A stretch of 32,877 nt of DNA from Discostella pseudostelligera (taxonomy: Eukaryota > Bacillariophyta > Thalassiosirophyceae > Thalassiosirales > Thalassiosiraceae): assembly GCA_036940085.1 (NCBI GenBank), contig JALLBK010000159.1, forward strand, positions 1 through 32,877, read 5' to 3'. Positions 1 through 10,085 of this stretch are shown piece after piece. How positions within the stretch are numbered: position 1 is the stretch's first letter; each line of letters starts with the position of its first letter. Both the position numbers and the translations under genes were made by a program. A model generated the notes under the pieces. That model was not told where the DNA came from and did not search any database. It worked only from the letters and a program-made list of their open reading frames with translations.

Positions 1-30
1 TTTGCTGTTTGCTGCTGCTGCGGTCAATTC

Positions 31-2428
31 ATGGGTGAAGCATTCTTAGGCATCTTCAAACAAATGCAATCGCCTCCTGAGTTTCTGCGTGCCGTGGTGG
101 ATGGGGCGTTCGAATCCGTCTTTATTGTTTTATCGAATGGAACCATTTGGCATATGAACGAACCCTCGCGTCGGCAGTTTCGTGTCCCCGCCGACAATGG
201 CTGCGGCACCCCTACCTCTACTCATGATGTGTCCACCTACCTTTCATTCTGTACAGCTCATGCACCGAATCTGGAAATTTCATGGGAGGAATTCATATCT
301 GGAGAACTCTCCACAAGTGACAAATGCACCACATCAGGTATTGGAACGTTCACATGTGGGGGAAATTTTCCCCTCGCAATTAATTGTGTCAAGGTGGATA
401 TATTCGAAGGATCGCATAATGGAAGCGGAAGAGACCACCGTCATGATAATTGCTATTACTTTCTGTACATGCAAGATGTTGCAGATAAAGAAATTTTAGA
501 TGAGCTGCAGAATCAAATAAAGATCAATCATGGGATCATGAATGCATGTAAGTTACGATTCTCATTGAATTATCAAGTTACTTGCCTTCATGTTTACTGA
601 CGTGTTGTATTCCAAATAATTGCTCCATCTCGCAACCTAGCTTTTGACGCATTATTTGTCATAAATGAGCACGGAATAATTCAGCAAGTCAATGATGCTA
701 GCACTAGAGTCCTTGGTTGGACACGAGACGAGCTTTTAGGTCAAAACATAAGCATGGTTATGCTACCTGATGTTGCAGCGCTTCACGACCAATGCATACA
801 CAATTATTTGAGAACTGGAAGGCAAAAATTGAGAGGCACCCAGAGGGAGACTACGGCTCAGAGAAAAGATAAATCAACATTTCCATGTATGCTAAGCTGG
901 GCTCTTACTAAGGATTCGACGTTGTTTTGTGGTTTCATGCGTGATATGACAGCAGAAAAAGCTGCGCAATCGGTGGTGGTTGAAAGCAACAAATATATGG
1001 AAGTTATACGTGACGCTTCGTTCGATGCATTGTTTGTAATCAACGACCGCGGGATCATTCAAAAGGTCAACGTTGCGAGTTCAAAGGTATTCGGTTGGAC
1101 TATGGATGAATTCATCGGTCAAAATATAAATATCATCATGCCTGATGATCATGCAAAGAATCATGATTCGTACCTGGAAAGTAAGTCTTCGATATTGAGA
1201 TTCGATTATTGCTTCATAAATGCATTGACCTATAACATTTTGTGCCTTGGTTCTCTAGACTACGCCCGCACTGGAATCAAAAAAATGATCGGAACACAAC
1301 GCGAAGTTGAAGCACGCAAGAAAGACGGCACTTTATTTCCATGCATTCTTGGTATATCAGAGTTAGGGTGGAACGGTGACGGCCATAAACATTATGCTGG
1401 ATTTATTAGAGATGTCACTCTTCAAAAGAGTCTCTTAATTGCAGAGGCGGAGCGAGAGGCTAGTGATAATCTATTGTACAACATTCTCCCTGCACATATC
1501 GCTCAACGTCTGAAAAAAGATCCCAGCAATATTGCCGATCATTTTGACAATACTACGATATTGTTTGCCGACATTGTAGGATTCACCGATCGAACTTCGA
1601 CCATGTCACCGCGTGAGAGTACGTGCATTTTACTTTTCTACATCAATTGTTCATCCATCGACATTTTTTGACTTGCTTTTCCATTCGCCTGCGCAGTTGT
1701 CATGATGCTGAATGATCTATTTAGCCGATTCGATACTTTGGTGGGGACCTATGAACTTAACAAAGTGAAAACAATTGGTGATTGTTACATGGTGGTGAGG
1801 CAAATCATCCTTTTTTGCTAAGATGCTTCAAATTTATTAAGTTATTGCTCACTTCGACATTATCAGACCTCAATTCCAACAAGTGAATTGGACAATGATG
1901 GTTGCGCTCGGGTTTGTCACTTTGCTTTGGATCTAATGAAAGCGGTCCGTACATATAATTGCAATAGTTCTCAACATGAACAGATCGAGCTGCGTGTTGG
2001 AATTGCAACTGGCCAAGTGGTGGCAGGTGAGGACACGAATTATTCATCGCGTTGCAACTGTTTCTGCTAATAATTATCACGCTACTAACATTGCCGATCC
2101 TGCGACAGGAGTTCTTGGATCGAAACGTTACCTATTTGATATGTGGGGCGATGCAGTGAATACAGCAGCAAGGATGGAACAGCACGGCCTACCAGGTCAA
2201 ATACAGGTAACGAAAGAGGTGGTTGAACATGCTGGACGAGGATTCCATTTCGAATGCCGAGGTAAATTGGCTGTGAAAGGGAAGGGAGTAATGGAAACCT
2301 ATCTGCTGAAGCACGCAAAGGATACAGGAAACAGGCGTAGCGTGTGCCAAAGGATGACGTCTGTAGCTACCCCCGCCCTGAGATCTTATTCTGACTCTGG
2401 AGTGTATTCAAAACAAGACTCTGGATGA
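31..2428 (+). CDS. PAS-PAS-PAS class III adenylate/guanylate cyclase
   Basis: Predicted to make a cyclic nucleotide from NTP under control of PAS sensor domains. I read six exons: 31-547, 641-1180, 1259-1618, 1697-1794, 1867-2026 and 2109-2428, all with GT-AG introns and consistent phase, giving 664 residues. Three PAS-like units lie at about residues 15-160, 175-285 and 296-405; the second and third are close copies (ASFDALFVIN... in both). The catalytic domain spans about 440-660: metal-binding Asp in FADIVGFT near residue 456 and in KTIGD at 501, and transition-state Asn576 and Arg580 in VNTAARM. The base-selecting positions by eye are Lys497 and Asp569, as in adenylate cyclases. No membrane segment is visible. 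The frame stays open from 31 to the window edge, so the true start may lie upstream. Family assignment is firm; adenylate specificity is inferred. Confidence 0.9.
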
Positions 2429-2432
2429 CATA

Positions 2433-3678
2433 CTAAACAAGAGGCAGCTTATTCCCCGCGCGTGGACTCGGTAAACGTTTTGGAGGAGGAAGCCTGGACG
2501 GAAGTTGCGTCGTCAGCTCCGTAGCGAATTTAATCATCGATTGCACCTCGTCATCGGATCCCTCCCCACTGCCCGCCCATCGAACACGTCCAATGCCATC
2601 CACCAGAAATACGTATCCGGTGTACTTATTGTGCATACGTATCCGGTCTCGCATCTCTTCCGCGTCGCCATAGTACAGCAAGGTTTTGGAATGATCCTCT
2701 ACTCGAATCTTCTTTTTTGTTCCCGACAATATGAATGGGTGCAACCAGCGATCTACACGACCTTCATTGATTGTTATCCGTACAACTTCATATCTGTTTA
2801 AATTATCAACGGTGTTGCAAAGAGCCTTCTCAAATGGGTCGACCCAAGAAGGTAAAAGACGTGCTCCAAACTCCTTGCTCGATATCGCTACAAGAGTGCA
2901 TTGAGCATTGGCATCCTTTGACCCTGATGAAAACATAAATGTTGAGTGTATATTGTACCAGTAAAATAAACGCCCAATGCAAAATTAACTCACGATTATT
3001 CCTCACAAAGAAATCGGGTATGTCTACCACTTCGTTATTGAGATTTATCAGCCCTTTCAAGGAAGGAAAGTTCTCTGCCTCGGACGCAGGGATGATTGCT
3101 TCATTCGAAAGTATCGGTTTTCTGTCGGTAAGTGATAGATCCTAGTATGCAGAAACCGGGTGAGAAGTATCGTTCACAAAAATGGTATAATTCTACAATT
3201 CTCCATTTTCATCTCTCACCTTGAATGCCCAAAAATATCCCAGCGCATGCTCCAGGAATACCTTCCGCTCGGCTCCCGTCTTTGGATGCTTCTTAATCAC
3301 GAAATTTCCCGGAAGAATATGTTGACCATGCCCCTCGGGGTGCATACGAATATTCTTATTCCTTCGCGCTAATCGACCTTGGTACTCTGCATCCCATTGT
3401 GAGGAGGAGGAAAAACGTCGAACAACAGACGAGAATGATGATGTGGTTGCCACCGCAGATGATGATGTTGCTGATGATGATGATGCCGATCCAGCAGTGA
3501 AATGGAAATGGGCGTGATTGTCCTTGTATCGGCTACGCATCGGTTGCACGAGCGACGAAGTGGATATGATGTGACGAAGTACTACTGAAAGAGATGCATC
3601 ATCCCGCGGATGACGAAATGCGAGCATGCGTGGCCTTAGGCGTTTCGTAAATATCATCGCTGCTCTCGACATGAACAT
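2433..3678 (-). CDS. ATP10: Mitochondrial ATP synthase assembly factor ATP10-like
   Basis: ATP10 proteins help assemble the Fo part of mitochondrial ATP synthase at the inner membrane. Exons in order of translation are 3678-3220, 3141-2994 and 2923-2433, all GT-AG and in phase, giving 365 residues. I chose the start MFMSRAAM because it begins an Arg-rich, acid-free stretch typical of a mitochondrial presequence; the open frame continues upstream to 3873, but that part is low complexity and overlaps the promoter motifs. After a Ser-rich linker comes a conserved stretch (ALGYFWAFK, then KPILSNEAIIPASEAENFP), and the C-terminal half has the ATP10 signature: LPSWVDPF, YTGYVFLVDGIGRVRWAGSG and a DDEVQSM tail. 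The stop codon is 4 bp from the stop of the convergent cyclase, so the 3' UTRs must overlap. The family call comes from recognised motifs, not an alignment. Confidence 0.8.
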
Positions 3679-4475
3679 GATTCTAGAGATATTACAGTAA
3701 TTGTGGTGGGGCGCCCAATAATAATAACAAATAATAGTCCCCCTATTCGATGAAATTGATGGTGGTGGAGATGGTGCAATGAAAGTGTTGGTTGTTGGTG
3801 TTGGTGTTGGTGGCGAAACCTCTGCCACGTGTCGATGATTTTTTTCCCGCCATTTCACACAGTCTCCCGCCAAAATAACTAGTCAATAACGTCGAGTCTC
3901 CCGCCAAAAGTACCTTTCACGTGTAAGTTCAAAATTCATATCATGATCACCTTCCAACGTCTCCCCGTATTACACCCAACGATCGCTATGCGCCCCTCTA
4001 GATACGTCATGTTGTTCTGTCTACATTACATTTCTCTGGTTGGTTCTCCGTCGGCGTTCCTACTACGCAAGCCATCGCCATCGGGGAAATAGGTTACAAA
4101 TACAATACCAACGACATTAATTCATGGAAATCATGAATTCATGACGGACGTGCGGTGGGTGACGAGAGCGTCTGGGATAGCCTCAAATCCGTCTTCAATA
4201 ATATGGTCAAGCTATGGTGGCGTGGTATTCAGTTTTTTACTTTCGGTCATGACATTACAAGCGAGATATTTCAATGCATGCAATGGCAATGGCAAGGAGT
4301 CGAAAGGAAATGATGAAGGCTTCATGCCGTGTTCATGTGGCACGGCCTTCGCTCTATCACGGGGCCGACGGAGAGCGTATGAACGGCACTAATCATCTAC
4401 AATAGCAATGATGTCTGGCAGTGGCGATGGCCTCATCGGCAGCGTGGGGTGGTGATGAACCAGTTTCTACTTATT
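3679..4475. other. Intergenic region with ATP10 promoter elements
   Basis: The left part (about 3820-3925) holds two CACGTG boxes and three TCCCGCC cores, described separately. A 14-bp perfect palindrome, TCATGAATTCATGA, lies at 4131-4144. A plus-strand open frame of 83 codons at 4141-4392 has a hydrophobic patch (GGVVFSFLLSVMTL) but no recognisable domain, so I do not call it a gene. Nothing else is visible. Confidence 0.5.
3824..3923. promoter_or_regulatory. G-box / TCCCGCC cluster upstream of ATP10
   Basis: CACGTG occurs at 3826-3831 and 3918-3923. TCCCGCC occurs at 3845-3851, and TCCCGCCAAAA at 3875-3885 and 3899-3909. The last two are direct repeats of GTCTCCCGCCAAAA, 24 bp apart. The cluster lies 150-250 bp upstream of the chosen ATP10 start. 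The core resembles the E2F site and CACGTG is a bHLH/bZIP-type box; the factors are inferred. Confidence 0.6.
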
Positions 4476-5006
4476 TTATCGGTGACCACTACAGTATTCG
4501 AGAAATATCAACCCAGCAGAAATGACGAGACCTAAAATCGAGCTAAATCTTGAATCACCAGATGCCGTGCGAGCAGAGGATTTTGTGGGAGGTTCACTGA
4601 CATTGTCGTCTGAAATCGTCGGGATCTTGCTTGGAATACTGCTTGGTCTGGACGTGTCGATCGTCGACTCTGGTGTGGGATGACTTGTCGGACTTTCATC
4701 TATATTTGGAGATGGGGATACAAACTTTGATATTGGCAATAACGATGGGTACGATGAAGGCTGTTGTTTTGCAAGTGAAAGTGGGGACAGAAATTCAATT
4801 GCGTCAGAGCTCACATTCCCATCCCCAACAACAATCAGCCGAGATCGAGAGGCAATACTTACATACTGGCATACTGCTGGTAGTGAAGATTTAGTCGGGG
4901 AAAATGCCGCTTCAGCTGCTGTGTTCAGCATCAATGTCATGAATAGAAGGGTTGTCGGAGGGGTCATTCTGTGGCCTAGAAGATGATGTTCATGTTCATG
5001 TGGCAT
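4476..5006 (-). CDS. Small secreted Ser/Pro-rich protein with C-terminal anchor
   Basis: No known family is recognised. The frame encodes 176 residues. After a His-rich start, an in-frame Met at residue 14 leads into a signal-peptide-like stretch (TTLLFMTLMLNTAAEAAF). The middle and C-terminal parts are rich in Ser, Pro and Thr with SPT, HPTPES and SKIPT units, resembling the stalk of the neighbouring gene at 5105. The last 25 residues contain a hydrophobic segment (SILGLVISAGLIFLEY) that could be a transmembrane or GPI-attachment signal. A GTAAGT sequence inside the frame, after CQY, could be an intron donor, so the structure between about 4800 and 4865 is uncertain. It is divergent from the 5105 gene with 98 bp between starts. 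It may be a shortened relative lacking the globular domain (inference). Confidence 0.5.
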   Translation of the reverse strand: MPHEHEHHLLGHRMTPPTTLLFMTLMLNTAAEAAFSPTKSSLPAVCQYVSIASRSRLIVVGDGNVSSDAIEFLSPLSLAKQQPSSYPSLLPISKFVSPSPNIDESPTSHPTPESTIDTSRPSSIPSKIPTISDDNVSEPPTKSSARTASGDSRFSSILGLVISAGLIFLEYCSGHR

Positions 5007-5104
5007 TTCATCTCATTTCAAATTCAAATATTTTGAAGTTGCACTTCGTCACATTGCAGGAATTGCTCACAATCACAATCATCTTCCGAAGAATTGAGGC
5101 AAAC

Positions 5105-6289
5105 ATGAAAAGATCGCATCCTATCGTTCTTGCCGTGTTGTCTGTGTTTGTCCATCTGGGCCAAGGGGTGGACACCAGCCTTCCGGCGGGATTTGCTGGT
5201 ACCAACAAAGGTAAATTCCTCTCTTTTCTCTGTCGCCGAATTATTGCTTCTTTCTTGGCGCCATTCTAATCTACCAGGATTTTCATTTCCTGTGTCCTCG
5301 GTGTACAATAGCGAATTGAAACATATTTACCATCACGGCCAAGGAAAAGGCCGTTTCGATTACACGCTTCGACATCAACATGGACGGCGCTTCTACTCCT
5401 CAACCGGCTCCGATCGAAATTTACTTCCATCCAGGCATCGACCCTGGCTTTTCAAGTGTCAACTATCCATACACAAAAATCTTCCAGAATAATGTCACCG
5501 GCGAGGGCAAGGGAAACGTCACAGAATTGCCAGACTTGACAACTCCAGTGATTATTCCTGCAGGATCCACGTATTCGTTTTACATCACTGTAGCCAGTTT
5601 ATCCTTCGGTACCAACATTTGGTATAACATAGGAGTGGCGGTGGGAGATATTGTTGCATCGGATGAATTAATTTCAATCGGAGAGGGTTATGCCCTTGGC
5701 TATCCTTTCGTGGGTTACACTCCGAAGCGAAGGTGGAACGGTGGGTGTAAAATTCGATTATTGCCGTTATTTTGAGACGAGCAACCATCTCAACACTGCA
5801 TTCCTTACTTCTACAGGCAACGTGCACTACACTGTTCTTTCCACTCCGCAAACGGCGTCCCCAACTGGTAAACCAACTATGACACCAACCCTCGCACCAA
5901 CGAAGACGTCCCAACCCACATCCAAACCAACCACAAATGCCCCGACGAGTCAGCCATCAAATAATGCTCCATCGACGTTGGCGCCCACCACCCTCAAGCC
6001 AACAAGTTTGTCGCCGACGGGTCGGCCAAGCCCAGTTCCAACCACAAGCGTCCCGACGAATCTACCGACTTCGATTCCTTCGTCAACTAAAGCTCCGACT
6101 CCCAAGCCGACGCTTGAGCTTAGTTCGCAACCAACAACATTGGCTCCAACGCAATTCAATCCCTCCTCACGTACCAGCAACCCAACGACCCGTCGCCCCT
6201 CCTCTTCATCGGCAATGTTTGGCGTCAATCTGTGGCTCTATTCAGCTTTGTTGTTCGTCGTTGCAACAGGGCATTACATTTTGTTCTAG
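5105..6289 (+). CDS. Secreted surface protein with PT-rich stalk, interrupted by an in-frame TGA
   Basis: Likely an extracellular protein tethered to the cell surface; function unknown. Exons fit as 5105-5210, 5312-5740 and 5817-6289 (335 residues), with GT-AG introns. It begins with a signal peptide (HPIVLAVLSVFVHLGQG). A globular domain follows, with FTITAKEKAVSITRFDINMD, an IEIYFHPG strand and a closing WNGNVHYTV strand, suggesting a beta-sandwich. Next comes a stalk of about 110 residues in Pro/Thr/Ser repeats (SPTGKPT, TSKPTTNAPT), then a C-terminal hydrophobic segment (LWLYSALLFVVATGHYILF) fitting a GPI or membrane anchor. With the splice sites that keep the domain in frame, codon 38 is TGA at 5317-5319, where the context (AN-stop-NIFTIT) suggests Gly (GGA). 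The next acceptor choice, 5278, leaves the domain out of frame. So this is a recent pseudogene, a null allele or a base-call error. Confidence 0.6.
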
Positions 6290-6789
6290 GGCAAGGTGAT
6301 TAGTAATCAGTTCATCAGGAGATACACGGCATTGTCGTGATCTTACGCTCTAGCAGCAATCGCCAAGATATTGATGAGTTAGTGCATCTGTTGTGCTCAG
6401 TAAGCTACAGTCGAGGGACAATAGATAGTAGGTCGGGGAAACGGAACATGGTTCGATCCGGTTTCATTCTTATGCACTCAATAGAAATATTCTCAATTTT
6501 CATGAGACATGATTTTCCATTGACTTTGAATATGTAGTTATAACTAAGACATTAAACAAAGCTGATTGCAAAATTCCTCCAGTTGATGCACCTATATTAT
6601 GCAGGTGGCTATTGCCCCATCTCAAATTCCAACTAATGCCCATCACTCAGTTTCAACTTTGAATAACAACGGATTGCTTTGAACGAAACTGTACATTACA
6701 ATAGCGAAATCCAAGACAATCCTTGGCATCAACGTCGAAAAATCTAAGAATCTTTGCGCGGACCACTTCTGCTTTGTTGCTATTGCTGT
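6290..6789. other. Intergenic, nothing recognised
   Basis: This AT-richer stretch lies between the 3' end of the surface-protein gene and the 3' end of the convergent LRR pseudogene. A 66-codon plus frame at 6337-6537 has no domain and no signal peptide. I see no RNA gene, repeat or promoter motif here. Confidence 0.4.
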
Positions 6790-8406
6790 TCATTTCCAAC
6801 AAAGTAGAGATAAGACCACCGCATGGCAAGTCATCATAATATCCTGTGTCATCATAACTCGTGTGCAGGGAATGGTTGGAGTTGTAGCAAATATTGGAGA
6901 TGCTTGAATTGTCACATAGGGAACGCGCCAGTGCACTCCAACCGACGATTGATATCTCAGATTCATCGAAGACATAAAAACTTCCAAGCTGTTATTGTTT
7001 TGGATTGCTGAAGCAATAAAAACAATAGCATCATCATTTATGGCTGCTTGTTCATAGGTTCCTATGCATAGCTCTCTCAGTTTGGAGGATGACGTGGGTC
7101 GCAAGACGTCGGCGAATGAACGCCATCCATGCGTAGTTATAGAAGCGTTGCTGGAGAGTTTTAGAGACCTAACAGTGCTCGTGCTCGCTAGCAAACTGAC
7201 CAACCTTGCAACACCTTCATCATCGATACTGTTTCCTCCTAGGCTGAAATTCTCCCAAGACGATTCAGAATCGAGAAGGATCCGGAAGCAAGCAATCCAT
7301 CCTACAGCTGTGACGGCTTCGTTGCCTTCCATTTCCCAAGTCTTCAACGGTGTGTGTGCAAGCGAATTAATTAACAATTCCGCCCCTTCATCATCAACAT
7401 TGTTAGAATTGAGAATAAGTTCCTTCAATGAGAATTCAGAATACAGCAACAAGCGAAAGCATGATGTTCACCCCGCAGCTGTAATAAGTCGGTTCGAAGA
7501 CATGTTCAAAGCCTCAAAGTTTGTCAAATGTATCAACGCCGGTATAATCGCAAGTGCCCCTTGATCATCGATATTGCACATTCTGATGTCAAGCTTCTCT
7601 AGCATACAGTTAGGAGCTGTCAAGAATCTTGAAAACCCTAGCCATCCTTCTGATGAGACAAGTTCACTGCTGGAAATATCAATGCTTTTCAGTTTCAATG
7701 AATCGTTGACGGCATATATTCTCCCAGTGAGGTAGCACCCTCATGTTATTGGGAAGAGAAATTGTTTTTAATGAGCAAATGGGATTCGAAAAGTAGGCTG
7801 AAAATGTGCGCCAGCCGCTTTGAGTTACGTATACTTGTCTCCCGAGATCCAACCGCTTAATTGTATTGTTCATCACCAAGCCTTGGACAAGGATTTCGAT
7901 GCACCTGTCATCAATATCATTGCCGAGAAGGTTTAAGTATTGGATTCTTGATGCGGGATTCTTCAACAACTCTCCTAGTGACTTGCATCCCTTTATTCCG
8001 ATACCATTAAATCCAAATGAAGGTCAAGTAATTTTGGCAATCCGGGCATAATATTCAAAGCATTGAAGAGATTTGCTGACTGAACATCCCCAATATTATT
8101 GAACCACATGCCAATTCGTTCTAATTAAATCCTTTCCGATTGCAGTAGAGTCGAGATAAGAGAAGGGATCCTCTTTGAAGAGTTATCTGACTGTGACACA
8201 TCAATGCACCGGAGATTCTGGTTGTGCTCGAAGAAGGGAGCGAGGATTGGAAAGATATCCACATGAGAGTGATCAAAGTGTTTTATCTTCAAATGCTCAA
8301 TAGACCGGTTGTTGGCAAGTGATTTGCACAATGATTCCAGTAGAGGGGTGATCTTGGGTGTACGTGATAGGCGTTGGTTGCATGCATTCAAGTTACAAAT
8401 TTCCAC
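6790..8406 (-). pseudogene. Decayed leucine-rich-repeat (ribonuclease-inhibitor type) gene
   Basis: The strand encodes repeated LRR units of the RI type, such as LKELILNSNNVDDEGAELL, ENFSLGGNSIDDEG and IQYLNLLGNDIDDRCIEIL, which build a horseshoe for protein binding. The reading is broken into pieces: 8406-8125, a same-frame continuation to about 8010, 7969-7679, 7698-7468 and 7467-6790. One break is a nonsense codon, TGA at 7468-7470, where the paralogous repeat (TAVGWIACF) has Trp, so TGG became TGA. Another is TAA at 8125-8127. Between 8010 and 7969 and again near 7740-7700 the frame shifts. No splice sites fit these joins well, so I call a pseudogene, not a spliced gene. The 3' end after MNLRYQSSVG also looks out of frame. 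The first piece may be preceded by an unseen exon. Confidence 0.7.
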
Positions 8407-8986
8407 CTGTTGTAAGTGTGTGTTTTAGCCAATGGCGACTCCTACTTGCTCCGCTTTGTCATAGGTAGTTTCCTAAATCAAGCCAGCAATCTACTTGCCT
8501 TCGCTGCTTTTCTCTCGTCATCGCAGACAGACTTTATGATCCGAATAATAAGATGTCATCGACTTGAGCATTAATGGGGCTCTACTTCATGAGTTGTGAT
8601 TTCAATCCTATCCTATTAATGTTATTCCTAAAAGTATATATCTGCATAATTGGATTGTCATGCTCTGATTTGCTGCAATGCACTGCAAAGTAGGGTAGTA
8701 CATCTAAAGTAACCACTCTCCGGCATATCATGAAAGGGTTCACACAACAAAAACATGATATATAATGATGATTATCCAACCAAAGTGTCGAGCTACCATA
8801 TTATCGACATTCTTGTCGTCTCTCTGGTTCGAATAGTTGGTGGCAAAGTGGCATACCATCGTTCTTCCACGTGACACTTATTTGGCGGGAGGGGGAGCGT
8901 GGAAATTTGGCGGGAGGCTGACGTCATCATTGGCGTGCTTCGAATTCCACGTTCCATCTATCTATTTCCACCAAACAAACTCGACC
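8407..8986. other. Intergenic with phosphatase promoter
   Basis: This region separates the divergent LRR pseudogene and the phosphatase gene. The right end (8868-8926) holds the G-box, GGCGGGA and TGACGTCA elements described separately. The rest is AT-rich and shows nothing recognisable. Confidence 0.45.
8868..8926. promoter_or_regulatory. G-box, paired TTTGGCGGGA and TGACGTCA upstream of phosphatase
   Basis: CACGTG is at 8868-8873, TTTGGCGGGA at 8881-8890 and 8906-8915 (25 bp apart), and the palindrome TGACGTCA, a CRE-type bZIP site, at 8919-8926. All lie 60-120 bp before the chosen ATG at 8987. The arrangement matches the ATP10, RecQ and Sec7 upstream regions. Confidence 0.6.
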
Positions 8987-10041
8987 ATGACCATGGTGTC
9001 CACATCCTTCCCCTACGCGAGATTGGCATTCCTATTCGCCGCTGCATCTGCTTCTGCATTCCAGCCATCAAGCCTATTCTATCATCGTAGCTATTTATCA
9101 TTACCATCTCCCCGTTCATCTTTCAGCGGGAAGGATAAGAATATCATCTCGTCGCCCACATTGGCATCGGCATCGGCAACCCGTCTTAGCATGACACATC
9201 GCGGCCCCTTCCCCGAACTGGTAGTGTTCGATCTAGACGCATGTTTCTGGGATCAAGAAATGTACACCTTATCCCATGTTCCAGATGCATCCCATATCGT
9301 CGAGGGAGATTTGGGAGGCCGCGGCAAAGGTGTAGTGGGTGTCATGTCGGGTCGACATCGCATCTCCCTCCACAAAGGATCACTTAAAGCATTGCAATCT
9401 CATTATGACAACAAGTATCCCAATATGAAGGCATGCTTTGCATCATCGGCAGATACACCACTCGCGGAACGAATTGGACGAGCTACACTCAAATTATTAG
9501 AGGTTGTACCGGGCACGACCGTTTGGGATTTGGTGGTAGAACGAGATTGGAATGGAGTGGATGTCAATCAGATTGGACGACAGCCACCGTTGAGTGCGAA
9601 TAAATCAGCTACGCATTTTCCGATATTGAGAGAGCTTACGCGGGTTAGGTATGATAGAATGTTATTCTTTGATGGTGAGTGAGAGGACGATTTGCAGCAT
9701 CGATATGCAACATTGCATTGCCTACATTTTGCACTCGATTCTTTAACAATTCTCTCTGTATCTCTTTCTCACTCTAGATTGTCTGTGGGGAGACCATTGC
9801 GGGCAAGTGGAAAGGTGAGGTCAAATGTGTTGTTCATTCATGCATATCGCCTGACAAACTTTTGTCCTCAACTCTCTCTTTATTTTCTAGAGCATGCAAG
9901 GAAAGCAGAACGGGGAGAGGACCCATCACTATCCGTACTCCAAACGGGTTGGGTGTGGAAGAGTGGGCAGCTGGACTCGAGAAGTATGCACAAATGTATC
10001 AAAATTTGGATGGTGTCGATAATTATGACATAAAGAAATAA
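8987..10041 (+). CDS. Plastid-targeted MDP-1-like HAD phosphatase
   Basis: A HAD-superfamily phosphatase of the magnesium-dependent phosphatase-1 / acid phosphatase group. Three exons, 8987-9674, 9778-9814 and 9891-10041, join in phase to give 291 residues. The start MTMVSTSFPYARLAF begins a signal peptide that ends at ASASAFQP, the plastid bipartite presequence motif of diatoms, so the enzyme probably acts in the plastid. The frame is open back to 8837, but that stretch runs through the promoter motifs. Motif I is VVFDLDACFW, with the nucleophile and acid Asp as DxD. Later motifs include GVMSGRHRISLHKG, CFASSADTPLAERI (Ser/Thr motif), MLFFDDCLWGDHCGQV (acidic motif, built across intron 1) and TIRTPNGLGVEEW. 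The natural substrate is unknown. Its stop is 44 bp from the convergent RecQ stop. Confidence 0.85.
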
Positions 10042-10085
10042 TGGCAATCGAGTTGATGTAATGAATGCTTTCACTACACATCTAT

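Noticed and set aside
4141..4392. Plus-strand frame of 83 codons
   Set aside because: No domain, no clear signal peptide and no splice partners; arises in an intergenic region.
5950..6228. Minus frame opposite the PT-rich stalk
   Set aside because: A Val/Gly-rich shadow caused by the codon pattern of the Pro/Thr repeats.
7468..8406. LRR pieces as exons of a live gene
   Set aside because: Two of the breaks are plain nonsense codons in otherwise continuous frame and the frameshifts lack GT-AG pairs in suitable places.
8822..8842. GGTTCGAATA resembling a tRNA T-loop
   Set aside because: The flanking bases do not form a T stem and no acceptor or anticodon arm can be drawn.
8837..8986. Upstream extension of the phosphatase frame
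   Set aside because: It reads through the G-box and GGCGGGA promoter cluster; the Met at 8987 starts a clean signal peptide with an ASAFQP motif.
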